Origin: Cunninghamia lanceolata
Lineage: Eukaryota; Streptophyta; Pinopsida; Cupressales; Cupressaceae
DNA: 64,000 nucleotides
Direction of reading: 5' to 3'
Assembly: GCA_027924645.1 (NCBI GenBank)
Contig: BSBN01001017.1
Span: 4,862,501-4,926,500, forward strand
The notes below the pieces were generated by a model that saw only the letters and a list, made by a program, of their open reading frames with translations, was not told where the DNA came from and did no database searches. How positions within the stretch are numbered: the first letter of the stretch is position 1; every line of letters starts with the position of its first letter. Shown piece by piece: positions 56,450-64,000 of this stretch. The translations under genes were made by a program, and so were the position numbers.

Positions 56450-57831
56450 AGTTCACTGGGTAATCAACCTTGTTAACTCCCCAATCAATCCTTGTTAACT
56501 CATCAATCAATTGAGTTAACTTCTCACTCAATCCCATTCTTCAAACCTATAAATACCCCCCTCCATCAAGCACAAAGGGAGGCAAATTCATTGTGCACAC
56601 AACTCTTGCCAGTTTTTGCTCTCCAAATCAGCATTCTAATGCTCTCACAGGACGAAGGTGCCTTTTGTTTTAATCATTGTTCAACTAAGCATCGTTACGC
56701 TGCTTCATTTAACGCCAATGTGCTCAACCAAAGCTCTCATTGAGCTCTTTCAAGCTTCAACAAACTTATTTTTTGTTTCTTTGTGTCGTTTTGTCGTCAA
56801 GAGGTCTTCTCGTTGCTTCAAAAGGACTCGAGGTCACCAACATCAAGGATTTCTGAGGGTAGTGGAGTCACAAATCTTCATTCTTTCAGGTTCATTTATT
56901 GCTTTATTGAATTGATAGTAATTAGGAAACCAAAAATTGCTCTTGGGAATAGTAAATCTTTGTTTTTTTCCTTGATAGTTAAATTTTGCATGTTAGAATA
57001 ATTGTTTTCATATTCTTAGATCTAGATTATTTGAAGAAGCAATTTCCCTTTATAGATTAGATTATTCCAAAACAATCCAAAACCCAAAAACATAGATTAA
57101 ACTTCCATTAGGAAAAAGTCATATTAGCTTGCATCCATATTTCCCTTTCATAGATTAAAAAGCACTTTTTATTTCCAAAATACTAAAAAAGCACAAAAAC
57201 ACATTTGTATTTTATTTAGCTTTGCATGCATATAGAAACCCTAGAAAAGATAGATAACTTGCAAACCCTCAATACCATCACGAGGTAAACCACGATAAAC
57301 AATTCAATCAAACCCTTGATCACATCACAAGGTAAACGAAACCCTGGGTCAAAACCCTAAGTCTAGTTAAGGTTGGTTATCACACATCTACCTCTATCTT
57401 GGCTCACGAATGTGCTTGGGAGTGAGAGGAGAGTGGGTGAGGGCTATCCTCAACGAGATCAAAGAAATCAATCCATGACAACAGCAAGAAACATTTATTT
57501 TACCACAACAAGATCCATTTGTCCTCTTATTAATAAAAGAACAAAGACAACTCCAAATACAACGAGAATTCATTCAACGCATTGAAAGACAAGAGGACAT
57601 AAACGAAAGAAACCATTTACCCACACAAAGGTGGAATAGAAGAAACCCCAACAGGAGAAGAGAAACTAGTGACCCTTTGGGTCATAGGGTTATCTCAATA
57701 ATAACCGCCATCGAACGAAACATTCAACTTAGCACACAACAACAAAGGCCACAGAATTTGCCGATCCCTTTCCGCGAAGTCCAACTCTCCAACGAGTCAG
57801 ACCCCCGTCATGTCTCGCCTCCTCTCGACTA
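56450..57831 (+). pseudogene. LTR-promoter-like segment and gag-like frame of another retroelement
   Basis: A CTATAAATACCCC TATA box at about 56549 and capped-leader-like DNA precede AT-rich leader. From 57478 a frame without ATG stays open to TAG 57829: FILPQQDPFVLLLIKEQRQL, QIQREFIQRIERQEDINERN, RWNRRNPNRRRETSDPLGHR, ITAIERNIQLSTQQQRPQNL. The polar, Gln/Arg-rich composition and position suggest the N-terminus of a gypsy gag, truncated at about 57840. No diagnostic domain, so the class is uncertain. Confidence 0.4.
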
Positions 57832-59015
57832 GCTACTTCCACAAGAGCGAAAGTGACGTGGCAGATCACCCCATGGCAAGGAGGGAAGGGTCCGTGTGCG
57901 TGTTGGAATCCGACTCGACAGCCCCAAACAACAAGAGTCACAATTTTGAGCGTACAGTCACTAACCCAAGCGTTATGCTGCACAACACAAGGAGACCAAG
58001 GGCGCACACCTTGCAACATCTTTGCTAAATTTGAAGATTCTCTAGCCAAATATAGTTGTGACTAATAATAGCAAAATCCGCCAAATATAGCAAAAGTTTG
58101 GCACAAAGGACAAAGAAGTGGCACAGAGGCCGAGACAGGTATGCTACAGGTCAGAGACGCCCAAAAGGTCGAACGAATCTGTAGCCGGATTTTTTTTTTT
58201 TTGAAAAAACAAAAAGGTTGGGGGGTTGTGGCCACTCCCCAAACCTCAAAGGAGAGGTATGCGGCCAATTCAAGGCTCGCAACCTTTAAAGGGTGCGGGG
58301 CCCTATGGGTACCTGCGTACCCTTAGGCTTGCGGCCTGGTACAAGGCCAACAAGTCCTCTGGGCCCTATCGGTACCTACTACCAATTTTTAATTTTTTTT
58401 TCGTTTTCCAAAAAAAAAACTTTGCAATGTCTTTTAAAATAAACTATGATTTTCACAAACAAGTTTTGAAATATATGTATTTATTTTATTTTTTTTAATC
58501 CGCCTTGAACTACATGTTGGGGGCCAAAATGGTCCTTCAACAAACCAAAAAAATTGCCTTAGAAGCTTTCGGTACCGAAACTAGGCAAATTATATATAAA
58601 AATTCGTTTATGAGGCATCCTGAATGTAATGACAGGGTCCTTTTGGCCTGAAAACGCTTCGATTCAAAGCTGACCTTCAGATCTGAGCATGAAACTCTCG
58701 TTCCACAACTGTGTCAAACGATCTCCAAATCGGATGAAACAAAAGCCAATCTTGACTTTTCTCGAGCCTCCTGGATGTGTTGGAACAACCAAAAATGTTG
58801 CCAATATAACAAAAAAATTGCAATCACCCAGATCTCACAAAACACGCATGCAAAATGACGATGTTAATAGGTCTTGATAAATCCTTTCTAATTCTCCAGA
58901 TTGTTTAAAAACACAAGAGAAAAGCATACATGATTCACAAGAGCTCACAAAGAACTCGCTCTCTCAATCAGGAATCTATGAACTTAAAACTCTTAAAACA
59001 AAAACACTCATACCA
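57832..59015. other. Non-coding; includes a third copy of the copia-4 leader block
   Basis: 57958-58018 repeats ACTAACCCAAGCGTT and ACAACACAAGGAGACCAAGG from 55447-55510. From 59015 leftwards the minus strand starts TGGTATGAG, a primer-site-like sequence abutting the LTR end. The rest looks like retroelement leader (T/G-rich on the minus strand) without open frames; two A or T runs lie near 58190 and 58400. Confidence 0.45.
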
Positions 59016-59475
59016 TGTTAGAAATCTTGAACAAAATGTTTATGAGAGATTCTAAGCTACATAAACTAGAAAATGCAAAGCAAAAGCAAACCAACGATTC
59101 CGAGAGATATACAAATGTTGATGTGATAGAATGGCATTAAGAGCTCAAAGCTTTATACAAAGAATGGTAGAGTACTAGACAATGCATTCAAGATGCAAAA
59201 GACAATCTAGGTAGTGAGTTTATATAGACCAGAAAGAGGGGAGAAGTGGCAAAACCAACCAATAAAGAGAGGCAACCATACGGGCTAAAGATTGATAAAC
59301 CAAAAGGATTCGAAGTAATTGCATAAGTTTTATTAAAAGAATGAAATGTACATAAAGCAATTACAGGGAACGATGTTTCTATTACGAAACAAACGTTAAC
59401 TGAGACCAAAAAAGAAACTACCTAATATATACATAAATGACCATTAAAAAAAGATATAACATAATTATTCTAATA
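59016..59475 (-). repeat. Copia-3 3' LTR
   Basis: 460 bp. On the minus strand it starts TATTAGAATAATTATG (first bases TG to TA by one transition) and ends TTTCTAACA, giving near-perfect TGTTAGAA/TTCTAACA inverted ends. A TATATAAA box lies at about 59220-59227 on the minus strand. The PPT AAGGGAGGG adjoins at 59476-59484. Confidence 0.75.
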
Positions 59476-61831
59476 CCCTCCCTTAATGGTCAAGCTAGCA
59501 ACTACACCAAGAGTCCCCCTGAATTTTACAAACTTATCTGGACTGAGAGACTTGGTGAGAATATCGGCTGTCTGATCCTCTGTCGGAACATACAGCAACT
59601 GAACTGATCCGTCTTCAATAAGCTTTCAAATGAAATGACAATGAGTTTCTACATGCTTGGTTCTTTCATGGAAGACTGAATTTTTGGCGAGTTTGAGAAC
59701 TCCCTGATTATCACAGAACAAGGGAGTCGAACCTGCTTGAGATATTTGCATATCCACAAGCATCCGACGAAGCCAAACTGCCTCACAAGTTGCCTTAACT
59801 GCTCCCCGATACTCTGTTGTTGTCGAGGAGAGAGCCATTGTATGTTGCTTTTTACTAGTCCATGTGACTGCACCAGATCCCAAACTGAACACATACCCAG
59901 ATGTTGATTTCCTGTCATCAACCGAACTTGTCCAATCTAAGTCTGTGAAGCCACTAAGTCTGGGATCATGACTCCTAGTGTAAAGAAGTCCATAATCAGA
60001 AGTGCCATTCACATAATGCAGCACACGCTTCGTTGCTACCCAATGATCAGCCTTGGGGGCTGTCATGAAGCGTGAAATGTAGCTCAGTGCAAAACTGAGG
60101 TCAGGTCTAGTGGCAGTGAGATAGATGAGGCTGCCCACTAGTTGCCTGAACAATTATTCATCCACTACAGGTGAGTCTGACTTGGCTAACAACTTAAGCC
60201 CTTTTTCCATGGGTGTGGAGGCAAGTTTGCAATCCTGCATGCGAAACTTATCCAAAAGACTTCGAGCATACTTAGACTAGGAGATGAAGATACTACTCTC
60301 AGTCTGCCAAACCTCAACACCTAAACAATAATGCAAGAGGCCCAGATCTGTCATGTCAAATGTGTTGCACAAATCCAGTTTGATCTTAGCGATCAAATGT
60401 GTCGAGCTACCAGTAATGATTAAGTCATCGACATAGACAACAAGAATCAGAATATCACTACCAATGCATTTGACATACAAATTAGAGTCAGATGGACTCC
60501 TCTAAAAGCCATGATCTATGAGGTACTTATCAATCTTGATGTACCAAGCTCGAGGAGCCTGTTTCAGGCCATAGAGTGCTTTGACCAATCTACACACCAT
60601 GTGTTCTTGACCAGCAACCTTGAACCCTGGAGGCTGCGTCATGTAGACTTCTTTCTGCAACTCACCGTTGAGAAAGGCACTCTAAACGTCCATCTGAGGG
60701 ACTTTCCAACCAAACTGGGCTGCTAAGGCAAGAACAAGCCGAATTGTACTCATCTTGGCTGTAGGAGCAAAAGTCTCCTCGTAGTTAATGCCTTTCTTCT
60801 GTGAGAACCCCCTAGCAACGAGACGAGCTTTGTACTTGTCAAGGGTTCCGTCAGCTTTGTATTTCACCTTATACACCCATTTGCAACTAATGGGCTTCTT
60901 GCCTAGAGGAAGATCAAAAAGAATCCAAGTGTGATTTTTCTAAGGGCTCTGGTGAATGTTGGCCATTAGAGCAAAATTAACCGTATGCTGCTATTTGCTC
61001 TTGTTTCTGGATGATCTACCCTCAATGAGCTCATCATCATGAAGATCTCCAATAGTCTTAGCCCACCATTTAGGCCGAAGAGTAGAAGTGCCAACATTGG
61101 ATGCAACAGGAGGAGCTGGAACAGGTGCAACAGGTGGAAGATCAACACCATCCGCAGGAAATTCGGGTTGAGCATCATCAAAATTAGAATTTGCATCATC
61201 ATCCCTCCCATTAGGTGGACCTAACGAAAGATGAACACCCAAATCAGCAGCGTTCAAACGTTGATCCTCAGAGTGTTGAACAGACAAGGAAAGAGAAAAA
61301 GAGCCTCGTTCTTCATCAAAGACAACATCTCGACTAAAAGTAAGCCGATCAGTATCTATATCAATCAGCCGGTAAGCCTTATGGTTGTCACTGTACCCTA
61401 TGAACATAAGCTTTTGACTCTTGGAATCCAACTTAGAGCGCTTGACATCTGGAATCCATACATAAGCTAAAGAGCCAAATATTTTCAAATGACTGATCCG
61501 AGGTTTGCAACCAGTCCAAGCTTCCTCGGGAGTCCTCCCCTTAACCGCATAGGTAGGAGTCCAATTAAGGAGATAGACTGCAGTGTAGATTGCTTCTGCC
61601 CAAAATTTCTTAGGAACACTCCTGTGTTCTAGCATGGAACGAGCCATTTCAGTGATTGTGCGGTTGCACCGCTCAACAACACCGTTTTGCTAAGGGGTGT
61701 AAGGTGTGGTTAACAAACGTTTGATGCCGTGTAAATCACAGAAGTTGGAGAAATCAGTAGAACAAAATTTCCCCCCATTATCTTACCTAAGAGTGACTAT
61801 TGAATAGCCAGAATCTTTTTCTACAAAGACC
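59476..61831 (-). pseudogene. Copia-3 integrase C-terminus, RT and RNase H
   Basis: A single frame from about 61647 down. Integrase end: [86 protein letters not shown] (YVDD near 60430). RNase H: LSGFTDLDWTSSVDDRKSTS, KKQHTMALSSTTTEYRGAV, NSVFHERTKHVE. Stops at 60991, about 60940, 60682, about 60500, 60277, about 60155 and 59626 interrupt it without frameshift. The frame ends near 59480 at the PPT. Confidence 0.88.
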
Positions 61832-63477
61832 TTAAACTTCTGAAATATAGTAAACACATGATTTCTGTCTAAGAAAGTACACCCACATTTTATGACTGAA
61901 ATCATCAACAAGAAGCAAGAAATACCTACAACCAGTAACAGAAGGTGCATTCATTGGCCCACATACATCAACGTGAACCAACTGTAGTGCCTTGGAGGTT
62001 CGCCATGAGTCACCATGCGAGAACGGTGTCCTATGTTGCTTCCTAACGTGACAAGCTCCACAAACATCATGATGCAGAGTCTGGATCTCAGGTAAACCGA
62101 CTACAAGTCCTTCCCGAGATAGCTGAGAAAAATAGTGCACATTTAAGTGCCCATAACGTTGATGCCAAAGACTAGTGATGGAAGAATTTCGAGCTGCCAT
62201 GGCTAACTCTGGAGAATCACCTATATCCACAAGTCTGTATAGACCATGATCCTCAATACCAACAGCCACAATGCTACGAGTCTCTCGATCAACAATGGAA
62301 CATTTGTGTGTATTGAACACCACATTCAATTGAGGAGAGTGCCGCATGATCTGACTGACAGAGAGAAGATTAAGTTCCATGCCAGGAACATAGTAGACAT
62401 TGAGGAATATTAGATTCCTCCCACTAGACTGAATCTGAACAGTGCCCTTACCGACAACTATATATTCTTCTCCTCCACCAAAAATAATTGAGTCACTTAA
62501 GGGAGTGAAGTTTGTAAACTTATCACGTCGATGAGTGAAGTGTCGTGAAGCACCTAAATCAATGTACCAGGCAGAGGACTTTACATGATCTGCAGGTCTT
62601 TTAGCCATAAAAGCGTAAAAGGCAGATTCCTTCTGCTCAGTGTGCTCGACAACATTTGCTTTCTGCTGAGACCCTCCCTGCTTCTTCTGTTCAAAAGCCA
62701 AACGCTGACGACGATCCTTTTTCATGTGACCATATTTGTGACAGTAATTACACTGAATATTCTTTTTCTTGGTGCTGTCCTGAGGTGGACCTGAGCCTTT
62801 CTGCTGCGAAGGCTGACCTTTGCCTTTATTCTGAGTCTAAAACTTGGCTGCAAAACCCTGCTCTTGAGAGGATGAAGAAGCACTACTACCAAACTGTTGT
62901 TTCCAGCGATCCTGCTGCAAGAGGGTAGTACAGAGCTCCGGAAACTTCAGATCAACATTAGCAAACGTAATGTTGAGTGTCTCAATGAAATGTTCATAAG
63001 ACTCGGGTAGACTTTTCAAAGTGATCACGACCATGTCTTCTTCCTCCATTTTTCGACCAATAACCTCCAGCTGATCTCTAATCTCCTAGATCTTGTTCAG
63101 GTGCACCTACAAAAATGTCTTCTCATCCATCATGATAGAAAACAGTATATTTTTCAAGAAGAATGCACAGCTCTTGTCGGAGGTCTCATGCATACCCTTC
63201 AGATGTCCCAAATCTCCTTTGCGGATTTTCCAGTCAGAATCTGAGGTAGTTGATCATCCGTAGCTGAAAGCTTAATGAGCATCACTACTTCACGAGTTTG
63301 TTCGTCAAACTTATCCTGGTCTTTACCCGCCGTTGCTGGACGAGTAGTATTGCCTAGAATGATCTGATCAAGGCAACAATATTCAAAGATGGTTAGCATT
63401 CGTTGTTTCCAGGTATTATAATTTTTGTCATTGAAACGCTAGCTGCCTTCCAACATTATGTTGGTCAAAGAAGCCAT
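61832..63477 (-). pseudogene. Copia-3 gag, protease and integrase core
   Basis: ATG 63477 starts MASLTNIMLEGS-stop-RFNDKNYNTWKQRM. Gag continues TREVVMLIKLSATDDQLPQI, ESYEHFIETLNITF. The knuckle CNYCHKYGHMKKDR has its fourth ligand Cys replaced by Arg. Protease WYIDLGASRHFTH has DLG for DSG (one C-to-T). Pre-integrase LWHQRYGHLNVHYFSQLSRE. Integrase HVDVCGPM, then DNGGKF and NGVVERCNRT beyond a frameshift near 61830. At least two frameshifts (near 63100 and 61830). Confidence 0.85.
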
Positions 63478-64000
63478 CTTCACATTTTTCAAGGAGCGAA
63501 AAACAATGTACTAAGAAAACGCTGAATGTTCAAAACTCGATGCACAAGTTTCAAAACACTGAGGTAGGTACAGGGTCATATTTCAAGACAAATCTGTTGG
63601 CAAAAATTTTGAGGCACCCAAAAAAATCTAAAGTCAACCCAAAAATTGTCTCGAAAAACCCACAAATAACTTGTGATCAGAATAATTTTTTGACTTGAAA
63701 CGGAGGGTCAAAACCCTAACCGAATTCAAAAACCCTAGCCGTCAAAGATAGCAAAAATGTAGGGTTTTATTCTGCAGAAAATCCCAAAACACACCCAAAA
63801 AATCTCGAAACCACGACCAGGATGAAAGTCACGATCGAAAAACTCAAAACTGCATCCAAAAATCACGTTTTTCACGTTTCTGAGGAAGCAAGACTAGAAA
63901 TCGCATTCTGAGGAAGCTCTAGAACTGAAATTGCGACCCCGACCAGAAGTGACCTCAACAAGGTTACATAACCCAAAACCCAAAAACAAAAGGTTAACGG
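63478..64000 (-). other. Copia-3 leader, runs off the window
   Basis: Non-coding, T/G-rich on the minus strand. No primer-binding site or LTR is reached before the window ends, so the 5' LTR of copia-3 lies beyond 64000. Confidence 0.6.

Overview
This window is repeat-dominated nuclear DNA from a large plant genome. The evidence is Ty1/copia, Ty3/gypsy (Tat-type), L1-type LINE and tRNA-derived SINE sequence on both strands, GT-AG introns in the only host-like gene, and no bacterial or organellar gene sets. The size and age of the nested repeats fit a gymnosperm or another large-genome seed plant; that is inference. Apart from one small candidate gene near 45 kb, every coding region I recognise belongs to a mobile element, and nearly all are broken.

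Layout. 1-6.7 kb: a decayed LINE on the plus strand (LINE A), an unrecognised broken reading frame, and old duplicated DNA. 6.7-19.3 kb: one old minus-strand LINE (LINE B) split by a copia-type solo LTR (7643-9332) and three DNA-transposon-like insertions (10402-11493, 11719-16745, 17701-18846). The middle insertion holds a SINE and a second LINE (LINE C). 19.3-21.7 kb: a truncated copia (copia-1) and an inverted copy of the 17.7 kb transposon. 21.7-39.5 kb: a complete 17.7 kb Tat-type gypsy element on the minus strand with LTRs, TSD, PBS, PPT, a dual-RNase-H pol, an opposite-strand plant-mobile-domain ORF, and 22-bp repeat arrays facing each other at its two ends. 39.7-42.3 kb: a 5'-truncated LINE (LINE D) with a 19-bp TSD and an extra ORF after RNase H. 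42.4-44.0 kb: another 4-bp-TSD transposon and a tandem repeat built from its right end. 44.8-45.6 kb: the candidate host gene. 46.0-51.4 kb: a complete but dead copia (copia-2) with a TTTCC TSD that splits an older reading frame. 53.4-56.2 kb: a truncated copia (copia-4). 56.4-57.9 kb: an LTR/gag-like fragment on the plus strand. 59.0-64.0 kb: a copia (copia-3) whose 3' LTR is followed by a second primer-binding-site-like sequence.

The points most worth following up are: (1) a set of insertions with GGGT... ends and 4-bp target duplications, unlike the common plant DNA-transposon superfamilies, two of which restore a LINE reading frame exactly when removed; (2) a LINE with a third ORF whose ATG overlaps the RNase H stop codon (ATGA); (3) degenerate 22-bp arrays in opposite orientation at the two ends of the gypsy interior; (4) a clear pattern in which most in-frame stops are one C-to-T (or G-to-A) change from a sense codon, as expected from decay of methylated DNA.
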